Assembly: GCA_001632435.1 (NCBI GenBank)
Contig: KV423914.1
Coordinates: forward strand, 259,776-323,775
DNA: 64,000 nucleotides
Source: Calocera cornea HHB12733
Taxonomy: Eukaryota > Basidiomycota > Dacrymycetes > Dacrymycetales > Dacrymycetaceae
Reading direction: 5' to 3'
The position numbers were made by a program, and so were the translations under genes. A model generated the notes under the pieces. It worked only from the letters and a program-made list of their open reading frames with translations. It did not search any database and was not told the origin of the DNA. Numbering within the stretch: the stretch's first letter is position 1; every line of letters begins with the position of its first letter. Below are positions 43,114-55,007 of this stretch, piece by piece.

Positions 43114-44650
43114 ATGGCTCCCGGTCGCACTCTCGTCTCCCTGCTCGCGCTTGCTTCGGCTGCCTTCGCTGCCCCTACCGTGGTGATCGATGAGCCAACC
43201 GTCAAGGTTAACCTGGCTCGCCACAACGTGAACCTCGAGAAGGGTGGCTACGATGTTCTTGCGCACGATCGTGCCCGACTTGCGAACTTCAAGGAGAAGG
43301 CCGCTGCCAAGGCCTCTTTGACCGAGAGGACCGCCTCGGCGGCTGCCACCAACGCTGTGGTAAGGAGGCTTATAAGATGGTGCATGAGGTGCTGAAAGAT
43401 GTCGACAGACCTACTACAGCCTTGCCGTTGAGGTTGGGAGCCCTGCCACCACCTGTGAGTTCCTTTCCGTCCTGCCGTCAAATTAACATGAGCTTACAGC
43501 CTACAGACGACCTTATCGTCGACACTGGCTCGTCCAACACTTGGGTTGGTGCGACCACCAAGGTAAGTTGCCTGCTGTACTCAGCGTCGCTGCCGGCTAA
43601 AAGTTTCTCCGTCCACAGTACAAGGCCACCAGCACCAGCACCGACACCCGCGAAAAGGTGTCCGTCTCGTACGGCTCTGGCTCCTTCTCCGGAACCGAGT
43701 GTTGGTCCAGTCTTCTCTCCATCACCGACAGCCATTGACGGGGCATTGCAGACACTGACACCGTCAGCCTCGGCACCGGTCTGACCATCACCAAGCAGAG
43801 CATTGGTGTTGCCTCCCGCTCGGAGGGCTTCACCGGCACTGACGGCATTGTCGGCATTGGTCCGACTATCCTGACGGAGGACACCGTCAGCGGTGTCACC
43901 GAGGTTCCCACCGTCACGGACAACCTCTACACCCAGGGCATCATCACCGAGAAGGTCGTCGGCATCTGTAAGGATCTTTGGCTGCTTTCCAGGGGTGTTT
44001 GCTGACAAGACGCCCAGACTTCCAGCCTCCCTCTGGCACGTCCGAGGCGCAGGTCAACGGCGAGCTGACCTTCGGCGGCGTCGACACGACCAAGGCCACC
44101 TCTGCTATCACCTAGTAAGGTTCCCCATCCTCACACCGTAGGCTTGAGGCTCACCTTTGACAGCACGCCCATCACCACCACTGAGCCCGCCTCGTACTAC
44201 TGGGGCATCGACCAGTCCATCACCCTGGGTGGCGAGACGATCATGACCACGACCGCGGGCATCGTCGACACCGGCACGACCCTGTTGTACCTCCCCGAGA
44301 ACACGTACGACAGCTACGTCTCTGCCACCGGCGCGACCCTGGATGAGAACACTGGCCTGCTGACCGTCGGGTCCGAGAGCGACCTGCAGAGCCTGTACTT
44401 CACCATCGGGGGCACCGAGTTCGAGCTCACCGCGAACGCGCAGATCTGGCCCAGGGACCTCAACACGCTCATCGGCGGCGAGGCGAACAGTATCTACCTT
44501 GTTGTTGCGTCTACGGGCGAGGATGAGGGCTCCGGCCTCGACTTCATCAACGGATACGTCTTCCTCGAGCGGTTCTACAGCGTGTTCGACTCGACCAACA
44601 ACCAGGTCGGGTTCGCCACCACGTCGTACACCGATGCGACCACCAACTGA
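43114..44650 (+). CDS. Secreted aspartic protease (family A1, polyporopepsin-like)
   Basis: The signal peptide MAPGRTLVSLLALASAAFAA is followed by a propeptide (ARHNVNLEKGGYDVLAHDRA). The mature enzyme has the first active site LIVDTGSSNTWVGATTK, the flap region VSVSYGSGSFSGTE, then DTVSLGTGLTITKQSIGVAS, GFTGTDGIVGIGPTILTEDT, and the second active site GIVDTGTTLLYLP. It ends FINGYVFLERFYSVFDSTNN and QVGFATTSYTDATTN. Both catalytic aspartates and the flap tyrosine are present. The pattern fits polyporopepsins of wood-rot fungi. About six introns, 50-60 nt each; the donor/acceptor at 44114-44162 joins AITY to TPITTTEP. Upstream TATA box. Likely extracellular. Confidence 0.94.
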
Positions 44651-45069
44651 GGGGAAGAAATGGAAGCGCGTTGGCCCGGTCGATAGTATATACAATTGTC
44701 CAGCGTGTCAGTAGTAGTCGTGAACCATATCGAATGTTGTTTGATGTCCGCGTTGGGATGACATGACATGACGTAGCTCGCAGAAGCGGAACAGGCTCAG
44801 CCTGCAGACGCGAGTGAATCAGCTGAAGTGCAAGGTCGGATAGTCCCACGAAGAAGTTTCAGACCAGCACAGATGAAGCTGTGATCCACCATCATATTCC
44901 GGTGCTCACATAGCAAATCAAGGCCAGTGCATGCATTGCTCGTATCATGTCATACATCTGACTCGGACAAGTTGAGCATATGACAAGAGAACACAGTGAC
45001 AGAACATGCCTACAGTACTACATCAAGCCACATAGGCACCCTCTCATGAAAGCGGCCGTCGAAAGCCGA

Positions 45070-45414
45070 CTATCGTGTTGCCTCTAATGACTCCATCGAC
45101 GTGACGCTGTTCCCACGAATGACCTGAAAACTGCATCAGCTCACGCCTCATACGCAGTCACAGTATATACGCACCACCTGCCCAATCGGCTTCTTTTCCG
45201 CCGGCCTGGTCTCCTCGATCGCATCGTCAATGACGAGGTTCAAGAAGATGTCATACCCCCTGAGGACGCCGCTGACCTTGCGCCCGCCCTGGATCTGGAC
45301 GAAGAGGCGCTTGTCCATGAACTGGAAAGGGAATCCCTCGTTAGGCGCCTTGTCTTTCTCTTGCTTTCGGTAACGACGCACCTTTTTGAGCTCTGGCTGG
45401 GATGCTCTGGACAT
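45070..45414 (-). CDS. Small nuclear ribonucleoprotein G (SmG)
   Basis: SmG is one of the seven Sm ring proteins of spliceosomal snRNPs. Exon 1: MSRASQPELKK. A 52-nt intron removes an apparently continuous reading frame. Exon 2: FMDKRLFVQIQGGRKVSGVL and RGYDIFLNLVIDDAIEETRP, AEKKPIGQV. Exon 3: VIRGNSVTSMESLEATR. The Sm1 and Sm2 motifs are complete and the length of about 76 residues is normal. Divergent from the gene at 45806. Confidence 0.95.
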
Positions 45415-45805
45415 TTTGTGTGTGTGTGGTGGCTGGGTGTGATGGTGAGTGGGCGTGAGTGAATGAATGCGGGTCGCGCGCTTGTAGGGTCGTGTGCTCT
45501 GGGTGGCGGTGTCGGATGAAAAGGCGGAGGCAGAGTCAAGCCGAGGGCCGGATTGGGCGCTGGCTGAGCCTGTCTCGAAGCCGCACTCTGCCGCGGCCAT
45601 CAGCCGGCACAACACAGCGACCCTCACTCACTCACCGGCCACCTTCACACAGACAGCGACAGCGAGGACAGCAACATCGACAGCGAGCGCACTGGTACTC
45701 GCAACATCTTGGATACACCTTCTTGACCGGTTGAAATATTGTCATTATTATCTTGTTATAACAACACGACACCCCCTCTATCACCGCACCGAGCCAACAA
45801 CGCGA

Positions 45806-47405
45806 ATGCCTCCCCCGTTAGTAGTCACCACCGCCCCCTCCGACGTCCCCAAGATCACTGCTTCACATGCCTCGGGCGGGAGGGGCCGAGGTGGGCATCG
45901 CGGCCGGCGCGGCGCGAGAGGGGGAAATGGTGCGTCGGAGGGATCGGGCACGGAGGGGTCGGCGGGAAGCTTGCTGAGCCGCATTGGCGCGCGTGTGGAC
46001 CGTGGGTCGGAGGGTGGGGAATCACCCACCACCCCCAAGGCGGAGACGAAGCCGAAAGTATCGCTATCTATCAAGGGTGCGTCTCTACCGCCCAAACCCA
46101 TGAACGGCCATTCGCGCCGCGGCTCGAACGCGAAACGCTCGACGAACCCGAACAACCTCACCGTCGGGACCTCGCCCTCCCTTCCCCCAAAGGACGCTCC
46201 GTCTATCTCCGACTTCCCCTCCAAACCCAACCCCCCCAATGCGGTCCCCCAGTCCGCACCTCCCGACCGCCCTAACTTCGCAGCCTCCAACATCGAGGCC
46301 GAGCGGCCCGCCAGCGCGCTCGCCGTGTCGAGCGCGAAGGATTCGAGCGTCAGGGGCGTGTCCCCCACCCCTAGGCTCAGCTGGGCTGACGACACGGACG
46401 ATGACTCGCTTCCCGATTTGGATGACTGGATGACCCCTGCGTTGACGCCGAGCGCGGGGTCGGCGGATGGGTCCAAAGGTGTGCATATAGCTCGTGGATC
46501 TTCTGTACGTTACTGATGATAAGACAGACGATGCTGGCGCTCTTGAGGAAGACGAGGAGCATACGCCGGTCGCCACGAGTGCTCCCACGGGACCACCACG
46601 AGAGCGAAGAAAGCGCGGTGCGGGGAAGAAGAACAAGCAGCTCGCAGCTCGGGCAGCCGAGAACGCCGCTGCGAGCTCCTCGGCCACTTCGCTAGCAACG
46701 CCGAAGGAAGAGATGCCCCGAAGCACCGCAGACGAGAACGGGCTTGAGGAGTCGATCTCCAAGCTTTCCCTAGGTTCAGAAGGGAAGGAGAAGGAGAAGG
46801 AGAAGGAGAAGGAGAAGGAGAAAGGCAAGCAGAAGGAGAAAGAGCCCGGTGTCACCACGCCCAAGGCCGACTGGCGCTCCGTCCTCCCCGACACGGGCAG
46901 GGATGGGGCGATGCAGCTGCTTTCCGCGCTCGCCGGATCGATCGCCACCAGCAACTCGACGTATCGTCCTCCCGCGCACCGGACTACCGATCCAGCCGGG
47001 TCGAGCCCCGAGGCCGCTCTGGCCGCTCCAGAGCCGAAGGCTGCCGTTATCCCCGCGGGGCCGGCGGCGAGTCGTGTGCGCGCTGTGCCGAGCCCCGTCC
47101 CCGGCGTGAACATGTCTGCGCGACAGGGCCCGCCGGCGTTCAACACCCGCCAGGCGGCGAGAGGGGTCAACGGCGTGCATCACCCCGGTCCTGTGAGGGT
47201 TGGCTACCGGGCCGAGCTGGGCGATACGCCTGTCACGCTGCCGAAGAAGCACGCGCGGCCGGTCATCACCGCCGATGCGATTACCCGCCTTGCGAGAGGC
47301 TTGATCGTCAACCCCACCCCGAAGCGCGACCATCAGTCCGACGGAAACGGGAGTGGGACAGAAGGTGTGGGGAATGGCAAGACTGAGGGCAAAGCGGATT
47401 CTTGA
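45806..47405 (+). CDS. Unrecognised, largely disordered protein with KE repeat
   Basis: Two exons (junction at about 46479-46526) encode about 500 residues. N-terminus: MPPPLVVTTAPSDVPKITAS then an RGG-like stretch (GGRGRGGHRGRRGARGGNG), often RNA-binding. The middle has SWADDTDDDSLPDLDDWMTP, an acidic motif with tryptophans. A basic segment (RERRKRGAGKKNKQLAARAA) and a pure Lys-Glu repeat (46785-46845) follow, then ADWRSVLPDTGRDGAMQLLS and HARPVITADAITRLARGLIV. The acidic WADD...DDW motif and basic RGG region suggest an RNA- or ribosome-associated factor, but no family is recognised. The strong codon bias and intact frame support a real gene. Confidence 0.68.
46785..46845 (+). repeat. Hexanucleotide GAGAAG repeat encoding Lys-Glu
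   Basis: Perfect GAGAAG units in frame encode alternating Lys and Glu, with a short KGKQKEKE extension. Likely length-variable between strains. Confidence 0.85.
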
Positions 47406-47593
47406 TCCTTGAAACTCTTGTATCTGGTGTAATTGTTTGGGAATACCTCTGGCTTGTTTCAGGGTTGGTGTGTACGTTCATCGGTTGTCTTTGTATGTAT
47501 TATCGCCGCTTCCTTCTTGCGGCCCTGTAGTTCATGTAGGATAACGGAGCACGCTATTTTGCTGGATCGAATATACCCTTGTTATACAACTAT

Positions 47594-49052
47594 CTATTCG
47601 TCCGACGAGAAATACGCGAGCTCGACGCCTATGTTCACTATTGGCTTTGCCGGGCTTGCCAGGTTTGATAATACACCGAGGCTGATGAGGGTATTCCTCA
47701 GCCTTCCCTCCCACATCAGCGACACGCTCGCGTCCGTGCCTATGCGCGCCTTGACCACGCCCTGGATCTCGTCCTCCTCCACCTCTACCGCGGGGCTGGG
47801 CAGGGCCATGACGGGCAGCTCGTTGTCCACCTGCACAGGCGCGAGTTGACGGGCCTTGCTTCGCCGCATCCACCACTCGGCGCCCATCGTCCAGTCGCTC
47901 TCGTAGCTGTACATGTTGAAGTCGTAGCGCGAGCAGAGGGTTAGGTCGCGCGAGACTCGGGCGGCGTAGGCCCCCGAGAACTGGCCGACGATCGGGTTGA
48001 AGGTGGCGGTTATTGTTGTTGGCGGTTGGGAGGATGAAGTGAGAGCTGGTGCATGGTTTTGGGTGACGGATGGCGGGGTCGCGTCTGGCAATGTTGTGAA
48101 TCGTACTCCTGTCGACACTACAGGCGCAGGAATCAGGAGCGATCAATTCTCTAATAATCGGGAGCTTACCTCCTGCGCTCTTCTCCTTTGCGCTAAAGTA
48201 CACCTCGGCGCCAGCCGAGAACCGCCCCCGCAATCCACCAGGCATCGGATCCTCCTCATCGACCCGCTTCTCCCCCTCTCCCAGCTCTCTCTTCTCTGAA
48301 CCCGCCTCGCCCGCTAATCGGCCAAAATGATGCAGCAATCTCGCGCCCCACATGCCATCCTCGGCACTGTACGAGTACTCTGTGCACCATCGGCCAATGT
48401 CGTGTTCCAGCCCAAACAGGAGATTGGATCGGGATGTCGTCGCTCCATATCGCGGCGGTGGACGTGGCCCAAAACGACCCGGTTCAGTGATCGCGGCGAT
48501 CGTTCCTTGGAGTGTTGGGGAGAGGCGGACGGAATACAACGCTTCTATTCGTGATGCTGGCACATATAGCCGACCATACAAGAGGTAATCTGTGCAGTGA
48601 TGAGCTTCTTATGTTGGTTGGATATTAATGAAGCTCACCTTTTGTATCAACTCTTTGCCCAGCGAGGTACTCCTCCTCCTTCCCCTCTGGCCGCTTTGGG
48701 GCTCCATAAATCTTGAACCTGCTCAGCAGCTCCTCGAACGGCACCGTATGCGACCCGCCTACGTCGAGCGGGCACGACGTGAATATGTATCCCAGAGATC
48801 CATGAAGGGTCGGTAATGCCTGAAGGGTATATGTGGTCTTGAAGAGTGGTGTGGGGGATTTGGAGATTGCGAAATTCACCCCGTGGGGTACGTCGAAGTC
48901 GAGTATTGCTGGCAATCCAGGTCAGCACACGCGATTTCACGGCCGGGTTCTGTCTTACCTGTTGAGGACCTCGTTAACTTTGAATAGAAGTCCTCGTTCC
49001 ATCCTGTCAGCTCATGGTATTTCCGTAAGACGTAGGCAGCAAATGGATACAT
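47594..49052 (-). CDS. MDM10: Mitochondrial distribution and morphology protein 10
   Basis: Mdm10 is a beta-barrel in the mitochondrial outer membrane that anchors ERMES and acts in the SAM complex. The start at 49052 reads MYPFAAYVLRKYHELTGWNE, DFYSKLTRSS. Then AILDFDVPHGVNFAISKSPT, PLFKTTYTLQALPTLHGSLG, YIFTSCPLDV, LLYGRLYVPASRIEALYSVR, RSNLLFGLEHDIGRWCTEYS, YSAEDGMWGARLLHHFG, GLRGRFSAGAEVYFSAKEKS, GVSTGVRFTTLPD, NPIVGQFSGAYAARVSRDLT, LCSRYDFNMYSYESDWTMGA and ISLGVLSNLASPAKPIVNIG. Beta-strand rhythm and blocks match fungal Mdm10. An ATG at 49094 is an alternative start. Four introns. Confidence 0.9.
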
Positions 49053-49520
49053 GTGCCCGGAGATGTGCAAGTACTGTAGTGGGTTGGCGCTCAAGGCACG
49101 GGACAGGGTTCACATAGCGATGCGCATACACGAGGCTGTCGGAGGTCGTGCGCGTCCTGTCCCGGCGGCACGAACCTCAACGGCACATGGCCCATTGACA
49201 ATTTAGATTTCGCCTAACTTAACCCAATGTGACAATGTTGTTTAATTCAGATAGCATAGAACGCAGCATGGATTTGTACAACAAAGGGCATGCTATGTAA
49301 CAGTACACGTGTCACCTTCAGAGTTCGAAAAGCGCACTTCGTGTCTACACATATGAAAGGAAGGGGCAGCGACGGTGTAGTGGGCGAGCGGGGCGAAGTA
49401 TAATCCGGTACATGAGGGCGGTGTGATTCGTGAGCTTGCAAAGAATAATGCGATGCTGTGCTTCATAGAAAGAAAGGGAGGAGGAAACGCTGGGAATCAA
49501 AGATCGCAAAAGACCGCGTG

Positions 49521-52140
49521 CTATAGGCGCATTGGGCTGCCCGGATCGTCTGCATGTTCACCCATCACGGGCTCCCTGCTCAATGGGCTGGGCTCTGTCT
49601 TCTTGTGCCGGCGCCCAAGAAGCGTTGCGTTACCCATGTCGAGCTCGAAATTGTTGCCTGTGTTGGCTTGACGTCGCTGTTTGCCGCCACGGTCGCGCTG
49701 ACCAGCCCGACCCTCGTACAAGGCTGCTTCAGCCTGCCGCCGGTCCGCGCCGCCAGCGGCATAATGACGCTGCTGTTGCTGAGGCTGAGGCTTAGTGCCT
49801 TGTTGTTTGTTGCGAGCGTCCTCGACAAGCGCAGCATCATGGGCAACCTCGTTCTCGTCATCCTCGTTCAGATTGGCCAGGAAGCCGCGCACACCTGCAC
49901 CGCCAGGACCGTTGTATGCACGCCTGCGTGCACCTTCTTCCTCCATGCGGTGGACTGCGTAAGTGACGTCGAAAGCCTCCTTGAGCGTAGCCAAACCGGG
50001 TGAACGGCCCTCGCGACCTCCGCGGCCACGAGCTTCCATGAGAAGTGGTGAATCAATGGGCATATTGTTACGAGGTGGGGCAAGGGTATCGGGGGTAGGG
50101 GCGGGGATAGGAGCGGGCGCTTCATTGCACCAGGGGTGAGCAAGGAACTCGTCGATAGTGTACCTCTGAGCAGGGTCAACGCAAAGAAGGTGGGTGATGA
50201 GATCCTTGGCTGAAGATGATGGTCAGCACACGGAATTGGCTTGTACCGCGAGGAGGAACTGACCAGAAGCACTGATATCATCCCACCAAGGACTGAGGAA
50301 AGTGTAGTAACCTCTCGCAACCTTCTCCGTGAGCACGTTGATGCTCTCGTCGTAGAAAGGAGGGAAGCCACAGAGAAGCGTGTAGAGGACACATCCCATA
50401 GCCCACATGTCGACACTTTTGCTGTATCTTTCATCCTTGACGATTTCTGGTGCAGTGTAGCCAACGGTGCCACATGGCGTCATCGTCTCCTCGTTCCATA
50501 CGACCTTGGATAGACCAAAATCGGCAATTTTGACACGGCCAATTCCTCCACCACCGACGCCGGGAATGAACTCGCCTTCATCCTCCTTTTCTTCGTCATA
50601 CTGACGAGTAACAGGATGCTTGGAGGGAATGATGGGAATGCGATCAAACAGGAGGTTCTCGGGCTTGATGTCACTATCCGAGAAGCCAGCGTTCAGGGTG
50701 TGTGGAATGGACGTCAACGAATACGCTCACCGATGAACAACGCCACGCTCTTCGTGCAGATAGCGGATGCCATGTGCTACTTGGAGGATGACGTGCCGGG
50801 AGAGATTCTCGCTGAAGTAGGTCAATTTGACACTGCATTGGCCCTGTCAGTGACACCAAGATGGATGACGTCATGAGCTTCTTACATCTGGTGGAACAGT
50901 TCGCCTCCTTCCATTACTGAAATGGAGCGTGAGCGAGTGGCAATATAGGGAACCCATTGACGTACGCTCTAGCACCAGGAAGTAGTGCTCTTCGGATTCG
51001 GAGAACGATATGAGCTTCACGATGCCAGGGTTAGAGATGCCGCGCATGATCTGCACTTCTTTGAGGATGTTGGCACGCTGTGTGCATTGTGTCAATGAAC
51101 CAATTCAAATAGCACGGAGAGCCGCAAAAGTGGAACGGATGGAACAAAGATGGTGACAATGGATCAGGAACGGAAAGGAATGGGTCTCACCTCCGTCACG
51201 CGCGGCCGCTTTTTGAATTGAGGGTTGAGATGCTTGCTTTGGTCCTGTAATGTGCAGATGCATCGAGAGAAAAGAGAAGGGCCACGCGCGTCGGCGGTCA
51301 GCGGTTGATCCTGGGCTGCGAAAAAAAAAAGGACAGAACAAAAGTGCGTCCATAATTGGAACGCGGAAGAAGGGGAAAGGCTTATGAGAGCGGAAGAGGA
51401 CTTGCCTGCGTCGAATTCAACTCGAACTTACGAACGACCTTCACGGCCACTCTTTGGCCGGAGGTTGTATCGACGGCTTTGTAGACGTTCGAAAATGCGC
51501 CGCTACAAGCGAGTCACAATGAAAGGAGGGAAAACGTGGTGAAAGATACCAAATGTCGCAGAAAAAAGAGGAGAACGGGGCACATTCGTCAGCATATATT
51601 CAGGTTACTCCGGAGGGTGCGGTGCCTGGCCGCAGAAGACTCACTCTCCCATCTTGTCGAGCAGCTTGAAGCGCTCAAGACCCTTGTACTGGGGCATTTT
51701 GTTCTTGGCCTCCCGCTCTTCTCGTACAATCTGCTCAGCGGTGTGGCCGTAACGGTTATCCTTTTGACCGTAGCCTTCGCGCTCGCGGGCGTCTTCCTGC
51801 CGTTCGCGCTGTACCTCGCGTTCCACACGACGCTGCTGCTCCTTCGTGGCAGCCGATGACGCCGCCTGTGCGTTTGCTGGACAGAAGACGGTGTTAGCGG
51901 GCCCGTAACAATGCGGCAGATGGAGGCGTGCTTACGGGACGTTGTCTCTGAAGTGGCAGCGGAGCGGTCGCCAGCGCGCGGCTGGTCTTTGCCGTGTTTC
52001 CCGTGGCGGATGAGGTCTGTTAGTGGGCAGGTGTAAGTGAGCCAGCGCGAGGCGGAGGGGAGGGACGGGGCATGGGGATGAGGATGAGGAAGGGTGGACG
52101 TACTCTTGAATGTCTCCATCACGGTAGTCCCTGCAGGCAT
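49521..52140 (-). CDS. Stress-responsive CaMK-like protein kinase (Srk1/Rck2 type)
   Basis: Srk1/Rck2 kinases act below the Hog1/Sty1 MAPK. Exon 1 (52140) encodes MPAGTTVMETFK. An Arg/Glu-rich region (RRVEREVQRERQEDARERE) leads to EAKNKMPQYKGLERFKLLDK and MGEGAFSNVYKAVD, typical of this family. Kinase core: VAVKVVRKFELN, ILKEVQIMRGISNPGIVKLI, HYFLVLE, GVVHRDIKPENLLFDR (split by an intron in the HRD codon), a 40-residue insert, KIADFGLSKVVWNEETMTPC, GTVGYTAPEIVKDERYSKSV, DMWAMGCVLYTLLCGFPPFY, DLITHLLCVDPAQRYTIDEF and LAHPWCNE. The C-terminus is Gln/Arg-rich and disordered. All catalytic residues are present. The alternative, another CaMK, is less likely. Confidence 0.88.
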
Positions 52141-53794
52141 TCTCGTGCGCGGTTGCGACGGTATATCACCGAGGGAGGGCGGAAGAAAGTGGGCGAGCGA
52201 GGCTGTCTGGGAAGGGAGAGGGCGATGACGAGGGGGAGGGAGCGAGAAGGAGAGGGAAAAGACGGAAGGGATCGATGATGTGATGCGGTGCTGGAGGGCA
52301 GGGACACGAGACTGCTGACGAGGGCAAGGCTTGCGGGGGAGTTTAAAGGTCCAAGCACGGTCAAATTAGGTCGTTCCCGTGTTCGGCGATCCGGCCAGAT
52401 AGAAGACAAGCTTGCACCCCAAAGTGGACAATAAGGGCGCGAAACCGAACCGAAGCTGTCTGCTTGCGGGTGGAGCGAGGATATGGAATGCCAAGGGAAG
52501 AGAGTGTCGCCTTGTGCAAGTCTGATAACGGCGCGTTGAGAGGAGGTCGACGACGGTGTGAAGGCCGGCGCGGAGGGGAGGACGGAGGGAGGGAAAGGGT
52601 GAGTGGGGGATGACGGGTCGAAGTGATTAATACTGGTCAGGCTCGGAGGGAGAAGGGACCCGACCGACTGTGCCCTTTGCTGTGCGACCGGAAGGGGGAC
52701 GCGCAGGGGTGAGCGAGCGCGCGGAGTGAATGCACGAGCCTGTGGCTGAGTTTCGCATGAGGTCAGTGACGTACCATTCTGCCTCCGTTCGATGCGAAGC
52801 AGCATTTCCACACCGTGATGTCATGTCTCGGACTAGTAAACAATATCCGGCTGGAATGTCCCTCGTTAGAGCTGCAATAGGGATGGATGCTGCATACATA
52901 TACACGGCCTCACATCCGCGTTGCCTTTGTTCCTGTCCACCGCCCCATGTTAGTCCGGGGCTTGCAGCGCAAGTAATCAATACACTGGTCCCTTCCGCAC
53001 ATGACCAGCGATTTCTATCATCAGAAGGTGGCTACACAGTTCCCTGGACCCTTAGCTTCAGCTCTATTCTCCAGCGGTTCGTTGTTCGAGCGAGTTCTAC
53101 ACGAGTTCAAGCGCCACTTTGCCGTAGATTGGCAAGTGGTCGCCCGTCGTCAGGGACATACGTGATCCCGCACGACCCGCTCGGCAGAGTGGGCGGTCCG
53201 ATCTCTCTTTCAGCGCAGGGGTCGTTAACCCGGAAACCAGTCTCCGCTTCGTAACTGCAGCCACATGTGCTCTGTTGAGTAACCATATTTGGAAACATCA
53301 GCAAATGACTTCCCAGAATAGTCGAGAAGATGTCATCTTCCATGACGCTAGTGCATTGTCATCTCAGCGTAGGGGACCTGCTTCCGTCGGCATTGTGACC
53401 CTCCATGTCGCACGCAGACGAGCCCCGCGGCAGCGCCCGATCGTGCACCTTCTGGCGCAGCGCTGGCAAGCCTGTTTGGGAGATGCACAGCAGCACCGAA
53501 CGGTGGAAACAGAAGAATGAAAGACAGGGAGTGTCGGCGAAGCGCCACGCTTAACGCCACATACGAGCCTGCAATGCCTGGGAATCTGCTCCATCCCATC
53601 GAATCGGGGCCCCAAATTCTACTTAGGTATTGGTGTTGCGACCTGGGGTTACTAACCGCCCACGGAGTGTACCTGACATGAATAATAAGGCAGCCGCTGA
53701 GGGAGCGCCCATTGTAGATAGCATGAACCATATGCATAGTCTCGTCTAATCACATATGGACGTAGTCGACATGAAATCCTCACGCGCAACACCA
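52141..53794. other. Intergenic: kinase promoter/leader and RPL9 3' flank
   Basis: About 1.65 kb with no supported gene. The part near the kinase (52140-52330) is strongly purine/pyrimidine-biased, as in long fungal leaders, and contains a few upstream ATGs. The rest shows nothing recognisable. Confidence 0.45.
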
Positions 53795-54483
53795 CTAGTT
53801 CGCAGTGTCGACAGTCGTCTTCTCGGAGACGTAGATACCGTCAAGGAACTTTCGGATATCCTTGTTGCGCACCCGGCATGCACCCTGGATGGACGCAGCT
53901 GCAGCCGAAGATGAGTACACAACAAACCAGAACGCCGATAGGACAAAACACACCTGATTGCGAAACGTTCTCAATATCATTTCCCTGCAGCACCAGCTCA
54001 TCCTTCTGCGCCTTCGACTCCGCTATTGTCACGCCATCAAGCATGGTAACGTGTCGAACAATCTTCTCTCCAAGGAAGTTACGAATCTCAACGGACTTGC
54101 CGCCGTCGCCGATAATGGTGTTGATAGGGAAATGGGCGTATACGGCACGCATTTTGTAAAGGAAACCCTGTAGCACGGTGTAAGCAATGAGTAATAACAG
54201 ATGGAGGACGCAGGTTGCACACCTTGGTCACCCCAGTAATCATGTTCTCGATCAAGCTCTTCACTGTCCGCAGGCAAGCAACGTGCTTTCTGCCGCCTTG
54301 CCACACCTGGAGGAGTACGCGGTTGTCCTTGGAGGACTTGACGAGCACGATGTCCATGTTGATATGGCGGACATTCTTCTTCAGAGTGCCGCGAGGACCG
54401 GTGACGGTGATCAGCCGGGACTTGATCTCGACGGTCACGCCCTCCGGGATGGTGAGCTCTTCGGTGGAGAGGACGTCGCGCAT
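53795..54483 (-). CDS. RPL9: 60S ribosomal protein L9 (uL6)
   Basis: Component of the large ribosomal subunit. The coding sequence starts at 54483: [180 protein letters not shown] and [12 protein letters not shown]. Complete, normal length. Three coding exons. The ATG lies immediately after a CAG acceptor; a non-coding first exon ends at about 54675. Confidence 0.95.
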
Positions 54484-54674
54484 CTGGTGCGCAAGCGAAA
54501 GTCAGAGAATGCTCATGTCCGATGTCCGCTCGCGCTCCTCGGTGCTCAGGCACCTCCATCCAGCCCATCGCCCATCCATCCAGTCCAAATCACACGTCCC
54601 TCCTCGTTCCAGATATCCACACGCCCTCGTGCATCCCTCCAGAGTCCGCCAACGACGAGAAAAGAGGTACTCAC
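54484..54674 (-). other. 5'-UTR intron of RPL9
   Basis: A GTGAGT donor at 54674 (minus strand, after CACATCAAA) and a CACCAG acceptor directly before the ATG define a 191-nt intron. No in-frame ATG occurs in the exon upstream. It is three times longer than most introns here. Confidence 0.65.
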
Positions 54675-55007
54675 TTTGATGTGTTGTTGTCGAGACCGGC
54701 GTTGGCGCTGAGGACGACCTCTTGGACGACTTTCTGGCCCTTAGATCTCGGACGCAGAATTGGGGTAAATTGCTTCCTGTGCTTCCATGGCCTGCCCTGA
54801 GTAACGGAACCTATGAGACCCGACGGTGGCGGTTACGACGCAACTCATCTCTCAGCTCCTAACCACCACCGCAGGAATTGCATTGCTACGTGTCTGACGT
54901 CCGTAAGAAGAAGACTTCCGATTGAGCGCTCTCCCAGCAACCGTGAATCAGTTCTCTTATCTTGCTTGTGCGCGAGAGAGGGACTGGGATCTTGGACAAC
55001 TCAGCAG

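Noticed and set aside
45349..45400. Extra basic segment within the SmG N-terminus
   Set aside because: It is a normal GT-AG intron that happens to be open in frame; removing it gives the standard SmG sequence.
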